Assembly: GCA_033557835.1 (NCBI GenBank)
Contig: JAWQRO010000299.1
Coordinates: forward strand, 1-43,800
DNA length: 43,800 bases
Direction: 5' to 3'
DNA from: Helochares maculicollis
Lineage: Eukaryota > Arthropoda > Insecta > Coleoptera > Hydrophilidae
This document shows positions 9,906-21,250 of the stretch, in pieces. The translations under genes were made by a program, and so were the position numbers. The notes beneath the pieces were generated by a model, which saw nothing but the letters and a program-made list of their open reading frames with translations, did not search any database and was not told the origin of the DNA. Position 1 is the stretch's first letter. Each line of letters starts with the position of its first letter.

Positions 9906-11155
9906 TTAGGGGGACCGGAAAGTAATGTTTCTGCGCATGTCGATATTTGATTGTCATTTGATAGCTCATTACGACTTGAAAGGCGTGTCAAAGAGATTTT
10001 GAGGTTATTGTGTCGTATTTGCTTCTGAATAATTAAGTATTAGACTTTTTTTGCAATTTGGGGTGAAATGGCCAGCCAAATACCTGAAGAGCATATACGG
10101 CATTGTATGCTTTTTGAGTTTCGCAAGGGTAATACCGCAACTGCTGCGACTAAAAACATTTGCGATGTTTATCCAAGCGCATTAGATGATGGAAAATGCC
10201 AAAGATGGTTCTCCAAGTATCCAAGATCAGGCAATTTTGATCTCTCGGACGCCCATCGATCAGGAAGAACAACAACATTAGATAACGACGTGCTAAGGTC
10301 AAAAGTGGAAGCAAATCCATGTCAAACAATTGAGGAACTTTCAAACGGCCTTAACCAACTTTAGTCAACCATCCAAGAACATTTGCCGCAGACTGGAAAA
10401 CTAAGCAGAGCTGGTGTTTGAGTCCCCCATAATCTATTCGAACAGAATAAAGCCAACCGGTCCATGACGTGCAACGTATTGCTTCAACGGCATCGTACAG
10501 ATCCGTTTTTTGATCGCTTGGTCACTGGAGACGAAAAATGGGTTCTGCACGACAATTCGAAACGCAAAAGGCAGTGGCTCAGCCTAAATGAATTACCTCG
10601 AACTATTGCAAAGCCGAGTTTACACCCCAAAAAGGCACTTCTGTGTGTTTGGTGAAATACACGCGGAATTGTTCACTTTGAAGTGTTAAAACCTGGACAA
10701 ACTATTAATGTAAATGTCTATTGTGAACAATTGGAACGAATAAACCGGTCTTTGATTGAAAAGTATCCGGCAATTGTCAACAGAAAAGGAGTTATTCTGC
10801 AACATGAAAATGCAAGACCGCACTGTGCAAAACGGACCTTAGACAAAATAAACGAGTTGGGGTGGAAGGTACTCGCCAGATATTGCACCCTTGGATTACC
10901 ATTTATGCCGATCACTCCAACATTGTCTTAGTGGCAAAAAATTAGAAAATTTTATTGATGTCCAAAATGCTATCTCGACATATTTTAGAGAAAAACCGTT
11001 TGATTTTTACCGCTCCGGCATTGAAAATTTGTATACTAGATGGCAAAAGGTTGTGGATAAGGAAGGTGAATATCTAGTTGATTAGAAATAAAATCTTGTT
11101 AAAAGTGCAGTCGTGTCAATTTAACTTAAGAAAACGACATTACTTTCCGGTTTTT
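9906..11155 (+). mobile_element. Decayed mariner element
   Basis: About 1.25 kb bounded by terminal inverted repeats. Fifteen bases, ACCGGAAAGTAATGT, occur at 9914-9928 and inverted at 11137-11151. The extreme ends have diverged (G run on the left, A/T run on the right), so the outer limits are good to a few bases; TA dinucleotides flank both sides. The length, the single transposase ORF and the repeats are typical of Tc1/mariner elements. The transposase is broken, so the copy is not autonomous. Confidence 0.85.
10068..11085 (+). pseudogene. mariner transposase, multiply disabled
   Basis: Starts with ATG (MASQIPEEHIRHCMLFEFRK) and carries the mariner N-terminal helix-turn-helix region (CQRWFSKYPRSGNFDLSD, CQTIEELS). 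The catalytic domain follows: VTGDEKWVLHDNSKRK (first Asp), HENARPH (second site) and APLDYHL (third Asp). There are three in-frame stops, at 10362 (TAG), 10419 (TGA) and 10653 (TGA). The two TGAs sit where the family has Trp, so G-to-A decay fits. Near 10875-10885 the conserved stretch before PDIAP is deleted with a frameshift. The second catalytic Asp of HDNARPH is Glu here. The C-terminus (FYRSGIENLYTRWQKVV) is intact to TAG at 11083. The subfamily was not assigned. Confidence 0.88.
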
Positions 11156-12479
11156 ATTTATTTTGAATAAAAACGTCACTTCTGACGATGCAATAAAAAA
11201 GTCACATCATTCACAACACTAAGAATAACAAGTTGCTCCACGGTCTGTATTATATTTCTAGTAAATGTTGATCGATCTACAAAATTTAAATAAAGCTGCA
11301 GTTACAGTCGCTAAAGCCAGAATTTTGAATATCGAGAAATGAAGAAATTTATGGTAGTTTACAAGAACTATGGTACACCTGTTATCCAGTTAGTACTCCA
11401 ACTATTCATTTTATTCCTGATAAACTTTCTTCCCTATCATTTAAAGTACATACAAGAACATTGGTTGCCATTTCTACTATCTGGAGTACATTTCAGTCCA
11501 ATCTTCCAAATATTAGACTTTCGACGTTCATTAAAGCTTTGTGCTAATCGACCTAAGCACTTTTGGAATAATTTTTAGTCCCTCAAGGACCCACAGATGG
11601 GTTTTATTAGCTTCAGTACCATTTCAGGTAGAATGGGTTGTGCTTGTATTCCTCTAATCTATTTTCGACTTTGGCTTTCTGACAATTACACCAATTTCTC
11701 CTGGTAGATAATAAAAATGCAGGTCCACCTCCATCTTATCTGGCTCTTGAGAAGGCTTTTTCTGTCTAGATTCTGAATATCGTTCACTCTTATAACCTTT
11801 ACGATCTATTTGTTTCAACATTTTTCACATTTCAAATATAACACACAAACTGTACATTTTGAACTATTAAAGATAACTAACGTTCAATTCACCGAACACC
11901 TATAATGGTTAAATTCCAGAATCCTTAGCACTCAACCCTAAATATTTTCCCAAAATCTCGGCACTGCTCCGAAAGGAGGCATCAGCCGTCTTAGACAGAG
12001 GATTGTTATCTGTGTGTACCAAACTCTCGACAGGCAGTCACATTTTCTACCGTAACTTTGAATCCATGGGAAGTTTCTGCAATCAACTCGCACATAAATA
12101 AGCCCAAAATTTTAGAGAAATAGAAAAAAAGAGAGTTTTTGAAAATTGGGAACATTTATTAGGCCTTAAACTATAAAAATACTCAAATTAAAGACTCTTC
12201 ATACTTCTGACAGAAATATGTTACTTTAGTTGAAATATACAATGGAGAACGGTTATTTTACCTAAACACTCATTCTATCATTTTGCATTTTAGGCTAAAG
12301 CCCGAAACTAATTCTTTTCCAACTACGCCCACTTCACCTCTCTTTTTCCCCATTCCAATTCAAACTTCTCATTTATAAGTATTGCATTCTCATATGTAAG
12401 GTGAAAATCAAACAATAAGTCTCCAATCTCTTCGAACGGCGACACTTTTAACTTTTATTTTTCTGCTTCTCTAGCTGAT
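11156..12479. other. AT-rich stretch, no supported gene
   Basis: Downstream flank of the first mariner. A 79-codon open frame at 11339-11578 (+) is hydrophobic and AT-driven and matches nothing known to me. No RNA gene or repeat stands out. Confidence 0.4.
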
Positions 12480-13090
12480 TGAATCCGTTTAATCCAGATC
12501 GCGGTGGCAATATGTAAAGCGCAATAAAAAAGCGAATGACAGTCCACTTTGAAAGCACGTAATGTAGATGGGGCAAAGAGAAGACGGTAACAGAGCAGAC
12601 AATGTAAGAGTTTCGAGAAGTGCCCACTTTAAAGTCTCTTTCCCTCTCCGTCTTTTTCCTCCTGAGCTGCGGGTGAGCTCTTGCAAGCTCAGCTCGTCTG
12701 CAGTCAGGCCATGATCAGAGAACCCGGTCGGTCGGTCGGGTCGGGAGAGTAGTGTTAGAGACCCGACTGCATCTCACATTTGGGGAGGCTTCATTCATTC
12801 TCCAAGTTGAGAGGAATTTGAATTTGTAATCTGGCCGAGACTGCATCTCACTTCAGGTTTTCAGAATGACTTCTGCCCCCTGTACCCACCCCAACTCATC
12901 CCACGGCTCGCAAGAACTTATGTTCCTTCGCTTACTGTATTCAATGCGTCGGCAGTTGTTTTTTATTTTTATTTTTTTAAGAGCACCAGCTCAGCTCGAG
13001 TATCCTTTAGTTCCTTCCAAATACTTGAGTCTTGAAGGAAATAATTACAAGATGGTGGAGGGCGGGTGGCTCTGCGCTAGGTAAGGGTAT
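12480..13090. other. GC-richer island with GGTC repeat, hairpin and possible exon
   Basis: A GC-richer island. It holds a short GGTC tandem run (12725-12742), a hairpin with 8-bp arms GTCGGGTC (12735-12742) and GACCCGAC (12760-12767), and a 12-bp direct repeat ACTGCATCTCAC at 12766-12777 and 12840-12851. An open frame from ATG at 12866 reaches a good splice-donor match (CTAG/GTAAGG) at 13081. That frame includes residues forced by a T-rich run (LFFIFIF), so I doubt it is coding. This could be a promoter with a 5' exon, or an enhancer. Confidence 0.35.
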
Positions 13091-15219
13091 TCAGGCGAAA
13101 TGCTGAAGTGAAGGGAATTTTTGTATGTTTTTTCATGTTGAGATATGTGCTTGGTGCATTTGGTAAATTTGACCTTTGTTAGTTGGAAAGTTGCCAGTGT
13201 ATTAACTTCTAGATGCTGTCAACTATGTTTATTATTTTCTGAGTGCAAAAGTAGGATGTAAAATGTACGTCACTTGGAGATGAAGCCTGTGTTTCATATT
13301 TAATAAACTACGCGCCAAAGCTCGTGGCCTCTTGGTATAATGGTTCATATTTCAATTTGGTAAATTTAACGAGAAATATGTGTATATAGCTTGAATAACC
13401 TCTAAGCGAACTCAAATGTTATTTATATTTTAAAATATGGATATCCAACCATTCTTTTATTCGGTTTCTAGCATCAAGATAATACAAATTCATTATAATT
13501 AAAGCTAAGCACAATTTTCAACACGATTAGGTACTTTTATGTTGTTTGCTTCTGTTGGTGGCATACAGCAGGTAATCAGGATGATTTCACTCTTCATGAC
13601 TATGCATGAGACATCGGACAGAGAAAATTTCACTAGGATCTTATGATTCCGGCCATTTATAAAAATGCTCTTGTTATTCGAATGAGTTCCTCTATTTGCC
13701 TACGAATGTGGTTAAAGCTGATTGTTTTGTTATATCGTTAATTCCTGGATGAAGTTTTACACTGCATGTATCTTTGTCATTATTGAATTATTTTATATAA
13801 AGATAGGGGATATAAAGATGGCACATTAAATAATTTTCAGAAATAATGGTGTGGTACCTAAATCAAACAGATTTTATCTGCATTTCATGGTAATATTAAA
13901 TTTCAAGTTTTGAAGTTTATCTTTAGTTCAACATTTTTTAATCACTTCTCTACACTTACGACTTATATCTGCAAATCTATTTTCACTCCAACAAGCAGCA
14001 AGGAATTGTCATTTCTTGATTAGTTAATACTTTAGAGCGCTTTCTGTTTAAACTATTTGAATGAAATGAAATATTCAACATATAGTGTTAAAGTGTTAAG
14101 CGGTTCATTTTCGTGCAAGCTACTGAAACAGCTTGATTGCAATATAAAATGGTACATTCTTTCCATAGTTGGTGAAAAGATTTATCTTAATGAATTTGAA
14201 TTTGTCTTAAATGACTAAAAAAAGTTCATAAAAGTCTGTATTAAATTTAAAAAGCTTAAAGGACTGCATTGAAAAAAGAAACTAAGTGTCTAATATCGAA
14301 AAAAGTCTAAGCTCAAAAACCATGAAGAACTCCCTGAAATTACTAAAAAAACCTATAATAGGAAAACTCCACGAAAAACTCCTTACATCAATCATTCGCG
14401 AAAATATCATTCTTTTACATAGTATACAATTAGGATGATTAAATATAATTTTTCAGCTGGAATAGTTTGTTTTCTCACATGCACTTTACTTCTCCGACCT
14501 GACACCGACAAAATGCCACCATTTTTGCCCAATAAAAATTTTCATTTATGACTCAATCTAATAATAAACTAAGCCTGATGTCAACAAATAAAATAAGAGC
14601 ATAATGTGTTAAAAAACAAAGCTATAAAAATTTTAAAAAAATCAACACTTTAAGCTGCAAATATACGGAAGTGTTATAACTTTTTAAGAATTGAACATTT
14701 TAATATACATGCAATGTGTACGCGAAAACAAATTTTGAGAATCCAAAAAGTGACAACTATATATTAAGATCAAGAGATAGTTAGAAGAAAACTTAAATCG
14801 TAATATTAATAAAAATATTAAGAAAAATACTTAGTGGAAAGGCAACTCGCAGAAGGATGTTATAGACATTTTAATATAGAGACAAACAAGCAGTTAATCA
14901 GTAAATGCTGCAGGTTTTGAAAAAGTGATAATTACAGTGGGCGCTTGAAAAGAATGGAAAATAACAGATTGGTGAAGGGCATAGCATGTAGGACGCTGAC
15001 ACAGAAACATAGAAGAAGCAGGTCCAAGAGGAGAGACTTTTTTAGAACAGTATTATACAGCCCAACACTACACAAATGTACTCTTAAATTGAATACAATA
15101 TTTAGCTAAATACTTGTTTATAAAACACAGAAAACAGTTAGACTGTCAGCTTTGATTAAGATAAAAGACAACAACTGCATCATGCAAGTCAAAAATGAGA
15201 CACCTGCAGCTTATGAAAT
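13091..15219. other. AT-rich stretch, no supported gene
   Basis: No open frame of note, no repeat and no RNA gene. A tRNA A-box-like word near 13335 lacks a matching B box and clover-leaf. Confidence 0.45.
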
Positions 15220-16400
15220 TTAATTAATAGCTAAAGCTAAGTTTATAAACGCCACTTTTTTCAGCAGAGAATACATTTTGGAATTCAGAGTCTCCCAATC
15301 TAAAGCACCCTGCCGGACACGTTGGCAATATCGCATAATAGGGGATGGTGTGAGAGGTCCCGCGGTGTAATTCATTCGGCAAACCTGAGGGTGTGTTGGG
15401 AAGTGTCGCCATCTATCGACTTCTATTCATCTCTTCCGGCCGTGTTGTGTGTGTCGGTGCCAATAAATCCGAATTAAAACGTCGTCTAGTGACAGCAGGA
15501 AGGGCTTAATTGGAAGAGCGGTCGCCCCCATCTATTGGGAACGCGAAAAACGAATTGTACACCGAAGTCAATTTCCAATTTGCGGAATTCTTTCGGTGCT
15601 GTCTAATAAGAGATATTTCGCGGGCCGGAACGAAAAACGGCGAGTAAGGCAACAAGGAAACAAGGGAGGGCCATCTACATATAAATAGTTTCAAACATAA
15701 ATTCACCCCCGTTGCAAAACGGCCGGAATAACCGGCCTTATCAAGATGATTCTTTTTATATTCGTCGTGAAATCGGGCCAGCGCAAATTAAGTGTTCAAA
15801 TTGTAAGGGCTTGTCCAATTATAATGCTAATTTTATAGATGGTAGAGTGAGTGATGCATAAGCCTCGGCCATAAATCGGGACCACTATCGCTCCAGCGCT
15901 AATCCTAAAACAGTATGACATAAACCCCGCTTTACGGCCGTTTTAAATCAGACAAGAGCGCGGTAGAGGGTTGGAAGAGAGTAGGACGTTTGATTGTCCT
16001 CGCTCATCAACTCAGGAAAGCGATAATAACATTGACGTGTCCAAATTGATGATGCCTCAGCATCCGTGGTGGCTCAGCACACTCTTGATTACGCAGAGGC
16101 AGAGGGCGTAACTCCCGATAGTAAAAACTATCAATCTCTCTTCTTTTGGCTGCGACATAAATCGGTGCTATGCACATAAAACTTTTAGTGTCCACTTTAT
16201 TCCGGGGTTCCGAGATTTCCGGTCCGCTCTTTGGTCAGTCCTTTTCCGAGATTAAGTTTTATAATATAGTAAATCCGGTGCGGTGCCATGCGGTGGTATT
16301 TTGGAGGAAAGGGCGGAGGGTGGCAAGAAAATAGGGGCATAAAGACCGCCTGGAATTAGGTGACGTTGCATTTTGCTGTTTTTGTTCTGCCACTTTTAAT
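15220..16400. promoter_or_regulatory. GC-richer island with repeated CATAAA words, possible enhancer
   Basis: CATAAA occurs five times on the + strand within about 490 bp (15696, 15870, 15919, 16156, 16175), twice as CATAAATCGG. Such words resemble Caudal/Abd-B-type homeodomain sites (TTTATG on the other strand). Also present are a perfect GGCCGG-AATAA-CCGGCC inverted repeat at 15721-15737, a TATA-like TATAAATA at 15680-15687, and two TGCGGT (Runx-like) words at 16279 and 16289. The short minus-strand open frames here show no known protein. The regulatory role is inferred from motif density only. Confidence 0.3.
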
Positions 16401-17499
16401 CTGCTTTGTTAATTAAAACTTGTTTAATGCGGGCAAATTTAAAACTAATTATTAGTTGGTTTTAAAATCTGGTTTCGTTCTAGCGAAAGCTTATAGACTT
16501 CGTACACGGAATGCAAATTTGATCATGTCACTTACTTTCAACATAACACACAATCTATGGATATATTAACCCTTCAACAAATACTGTGCACGACCGATCG
16601 GGTTTGTCAGAGTATAAACTTACAAGTATAGTCACGTCCGATTTTGTTTGTTAGGATATTAACTTACCGCTCACTTTTTCAAATCTTTTTAGCTTAGAGA
16701 TTGAGCTCAAAACTCAGGAGCCGACACCAACAAATTTATGTAATTATTTGTTACGGTTTTTTAGAACTAAATAAAACATTCATAAAAATTAAAATGCTGT
16801 TACCATAACTCAAGAATTAAACTGTCTTATCGATGACCTATTGACGTGTAGACATTCCCAGTAAATTTCAATTTCCATTGTAAAGGATAATTTAGGGTTA
16901 AAATATTTAAGTATGTCCTTAATTATTATAAATTCACCATGATTTTAAGATTTTTATATGCTTTATATTTTTCGAGTGCGCTGTACGGAAATCGCGATTA
17001 AATTGTTTGTCGTAGATCATCATAATAATTGTGGATTTAATCAAAATCGTGTTCGAGCTCCAAACGTTTAGAAGTTAAAAAAATATGCATAAAAAAGCCC
17101 TCGCGGAAAACAATTGTGTTCTTGGCTATTGAAAAAAAGATAACCCAAAAACAATTTTTAGAGTACTATGTTGAAATGGTAAATATATTTCTTGAATTGG
17201 TTTGAACAAATACAAAAGTCTATAAATCTTAAAAGCGAGCATTTTGCAGAGCAATAAATCAACATCTTCTATAAAAATATTAACCTCTGTTTTTATAAAG
17301 AATTTAAAGAGCAACCCTTGTATTACACGTACAATTAATTAAAGTAACAAATACGTCAAAACTGTGTTAGAATCATATAATATCCTTAAACCATTTGGAG
17401 CTTGCAGTCCGTAGTTAATTAATAACCTCATCATCCCTTGATCGCGCAGCAAAAAATTACTCGAGTTTCAAGTGTAAAGGGTGAAGTGAAGCCCAGTAA
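16401..17499. other. AT-rich stretch, no supported gene
   Basis: Only short AT-driven open frames. Nothing recognisable. Confidence 0.45.
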
Positions 17500-17800
17500 C
17501 TTTTCATCTAGATTATCAACAAACGAAAGTGCAAATGGCCACCCACCCGGATTATTCCGGTCCCGGAGCGGGCGACACGTGCTGAATGGATGATGTGTTG
17601 TTCAATGTATAACATTATGTGCGTAACGGGTCATCCTGAGTCAGTGCCGGTCATCCATCAGGAGCACTCTGACGTATTATGATGGATGGTTCCTTTAATC
17701 CAGTATGACTGACGGACCTGGAGCGGAAACGATGTGTTTTGTAAAATAGGAGGAGACCTGGGGGATTAAGGCAACACTGGTTGGTTGACGGGGCGGACTT
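17500..17800. promoter_or_regulatory. GC-richer island with E-box and AP-1-like words, possible enhancer
   Basis: Contains a perfect E-box CACGTG (17576-17581), an AP-1-like TGAGTCA (17637-17643) and repeated GTCATCC/GGATG words. No open frame of note. Regulatory function is a guess from these words and the compositional contrast. Confidence 0.25.
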
Positions 17801-20399
17801 GTTTTACATAAAATTCATTTAAAATGCACCGAACCCTTAAAAATTACAATTAAAATGTGGAGGCGCTCAAATCTACGCAGCATATTACATAGCTTCGTAA
17901 ATATCTACAGGAAGGACCTGCAGTTATCTATAATAAGACCACCTATGTGATAATAATATTATTAATAAATATTTAATAATTAAATTTTGTGTATACAAGT
18001 GTATCATTAGTAATTTTCGAAACTTCTCGAAGTAGTAGACGTAGAAAATTTAAGACTTTAGGCCTTTACTTGAATTTTCTATACAAATGAGTATCAACAT
18101 ACAGTTAAAATTGAGTACCACATTTTAGATCGTTGTCTAAAGAGTAGTATTTGTATTAAATTTTAATACACGTGAACTTATTAAATATTAAATAATAAAG
18201 CAATCAATTCATGGAATGTAAAATAGTAAAGATAAAGCCAGCAAAGAATTTGTCTGTTCCGGAGTAGGAAATAGTATTTAAAATGATGATTGTTTCAATG
18301 ATCAAAAACTGGTTTACAAAGAAGTTTTCACGAGTACAAAAAATAGAGCCAATTTGCGTAAATACCGTGAAATCATGACGAAATGTATTAGTTTAGGATG
18401 TTAACACAATATGAAAAGGTATTATTACCCACTACGTATTTATTTTAAAAGCGGAATGAGGTACTAGTGTATAGTCAAGGCAAACAATTCGGAAAGTGCA
18501 ATTGATGGCGTTCAGTTTTTTTATTTCATTGATTATATAACGTTACCCACTACATATGTAGCGATTTAGATATTTAAATTGGAATATATCAATTAGACAG
18601 AACTCTCCACAATATATAAATGTTAGTACTTCTACTGTTAAACACAAGAGATGATCATTGGAGAGAAATATCTACTGAAACTTCAATGTTTGCTCGATAA
18701 TGAACAAAAATCAATTAATAAGAACTCGATTAAACACAAGAGATGATCATTGGAGGGAAATATCTACTGAAACTTCAATGTTTGCTCGATAATGAACAAA
18801 AATCAATTAATAAGAACTCGATTTTCATAGCATTTTTCCAATAATGATTGTGTATGATGGACTTGGCTTTAAAAAACTTCACATAAGATTGATAATTATT
18901 TGATTAAATATCAGGAAATCTATGTAAAGAATTGTCTTGTGATAAAAGCATGAAACGATGAAGAGATTGTCTAATGCTTTAAAAGTTTCCAAAATAATTG
19001 AACATGGGGCACATGAAGAATTAATATGTCAATTTAAAAAAAAATATTTTGTGCACATTAGAGCGAAAAAAGTCATCTAAAAAAATAATTTCATAACTTC
19101 TAAAGCCATACTTTAAGTTGACCTGCTAAAGCTGATGCAACAAACAATCAATAATTTATAGTATTTTATTATTATGAGTCTCAAAGTAGATTTAATTTCT
19201 GCTTAAATGATAAGAATTAATTTTAAACTTTATTGAAACTGTCACATTTATTTTCAAATATGCATACTTTTTGCATATCTTCAAAATTTCGATTGTTACT
19301 CAGTTGGGTCTGCTAGACTCAGTGATAATGGGCTACGTTAGAGATATGGTGCATCAATGCCAAGAAAGGTATTCCTAATTTTAATATTAACAAACAGTTT
19401 AAAATCAAGGTTAATAACACCAGCAACATGATTTATCAAAAAGTGTAGGATAATATAACATTTGCAAATAGAAGCACTGAATAACACAAAATTTAGTATG
19501 TGACACTTGAAAGAAAACTTCGTGCGATTCCCTGACGAAAAATAAATGGACATGGAAATTTTTTTGTGACCGTCCGTAAACAGAACTAGTTTTTTTAATA
19601 AATCCTCATTACAATACAATGCACTAAATAAAATGCCAGGATTTAGCTAAGGATATTGAATAGACTGCTTTCTAGTTTAGTTATTTACTAAACGAGTAAT
19701 CCAAATAAATAAATCCAAAATATAACAATGACGACTTTTATACGCCATAATAACGGTATAGCTTACAACTTTCTTTCGTACTTACTGTCCTGATTAGTTG
19801 TGCTGTGAAATTTATTAATTGATAGTAATAATACAAAATATATGAAACACGCAGTAAAACCTTATAGCTCAGATGTAACAGAAAAATATACTATATAGCT
19901 TAGATTCAAATATTTGGATGTAAGGAGCTGTCCAATCAATTTATAATTGTTACCAATCTTCTATTAGCTCTTGTTCTCTAATAAAAAATATTTTAAATGC
20001 TGCTCCAGCATAAACAAGTTTTTGGTAAAAAATGAAGACTACTAGTTGACATAAGGTTTTTCAATAATTGTTGTGGGAATTAGCAACTGAGAAATAAAAA
20101 ACTCTACCACAATACAGTATGGGTTACAAGCATAACTAGATAAAGAAATCTCTTTAGAAGCCTCCTGCTGGAAGGAAAGTCAACCAATTTTTTTTGTTAT
20201 TATTATATTTTCTGTAAAGATATAGTATCAACAAATTATAGAGATAATGGAACTGGTACTAATATAATTATTAATTAATTCCAATCTAAGAAGAAGTCAC
20301 ATCCATACTGAAGTCATGAATATGTGCCTATGTTGAAGTAACTTCTTCAGCTCAAATGAATGAAAGGCACGATGGTAAAAGTTCATGATAAAAGGCTAG
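17801..20399. other. AT-rich stretch containing one tandem duplication
   Basis: Apart from the 92-bp tandem duplication at 18638-18821, nothing is recognisable. The minus-strand open frame at 19338-19619 is AT-driven and matches nothing I know. Confidence 0.45.
18638..18821. repeat. 92-bp tandem duplication
   Basis: Two adjacent copies, 18638-18729 and 18730-18821, differ at one position (A at 18664, G at 18756). Near-identity implies a recent event, a polymorphism, or possibly an assembly artefact. Confidence 0.95.
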
Positions 20400-21250
20400 T
20401 AGAACACAATTCCCGATGTCAGTTGGTCGGATTGGGATTGAATTGAATGTGGCTCATCTTAGTCAGCGAGAATAAGAAAAGGGGTTGGTAGGTTGCTTGG
20501 TTGGCTGGTGTGGAGGCGAGTGAAGCCGTTTTCTCCAAGCATTCTCCCATTCAGAGAACTATACTACAATTGCGCCTTATTATCCCAATTGTGCTGTGAT
20601 GTATTGTACTGTGTATTGCACAAGTGTATATTGTGAGGGATAGAGGGGCCCATGATTTATGGACAAACTTTAAATCGCGCTCCCCATTCACAATTGTCTC
20701 CTACAGAGATTCAACTATCTTAGCCACGTCAGATGGTTTGAATTCCCTGAACAGAAATTCGCCACAATAATTTGTATTATGATAGAGGATGAATTTATTT
20801 TGAAGTCGTCTAATATCGCGCTTGTGGAGCGGTGAGGTTGGGCGGCGATGAGCGATACGATGTAGCGCTGAAAGTGGCGAGGCTAAGAGGGCTTCAGTCG
20901 TAGCTGTAAAGAAACGGTTATCTCCTTGTGTGAGTTGCGCGCATCTTATCTGGAAAGCGTCCATCCGTCCGCCCGGCGTTCGGTCCTCCCATTCATCTTG
21001 AAACTACAAATGACCATTGAGCGGAACCGGAAATAAAATGACCACCCTTGGGCAGCCGTACCTCCACGTGGACAGATTTCCGAGGGATGGGGATAGTGAT
21101 AGAAGTTGGTCGGGCAGTAAATAGAGGGCGCTTGGTATCAAAGGGAATTTAAATGACATGTATCTGTTTGCATCATCGCAGGACGAGCGAGTAGCCTGCG
21201 GACCTGAGCCTAGGTGTTCCCGTGGGATAGGCCATTAGCTAAATGGCTTG
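20400..21250. other. GC-richer island with a T/G-rich run
   Basis: Includes a run of GGTT/GGCT words at about 20481-20515 that could form a weak G-quadruplex. A minus-strand open frame at 20701-20964 has no known match, and the region reads as non-coding. Possible regulatory DNA. Confidence 0.3.

Noticed and set aside
11339..11578. Hydrophobic 79-codon open frame after the first mariner
   Set aside because: Phe/Leu/Ile content is what AT-rich DNA gives by chance; no signal peptide logic or known match.
13321..13365. tRNA-like A-box word (TTGGTATAATGGTT)
   Set aside because: No B box (GGTTCRANNCC) at the right distance and no clover-leaf pairing.
20701..20964. 87-codon minus-strand open frame in a GC-richer island
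   Set aside because: No recognisable domain, Leu/Arg/Ser-rich composition as expected from island sequence, and no splice-site support.
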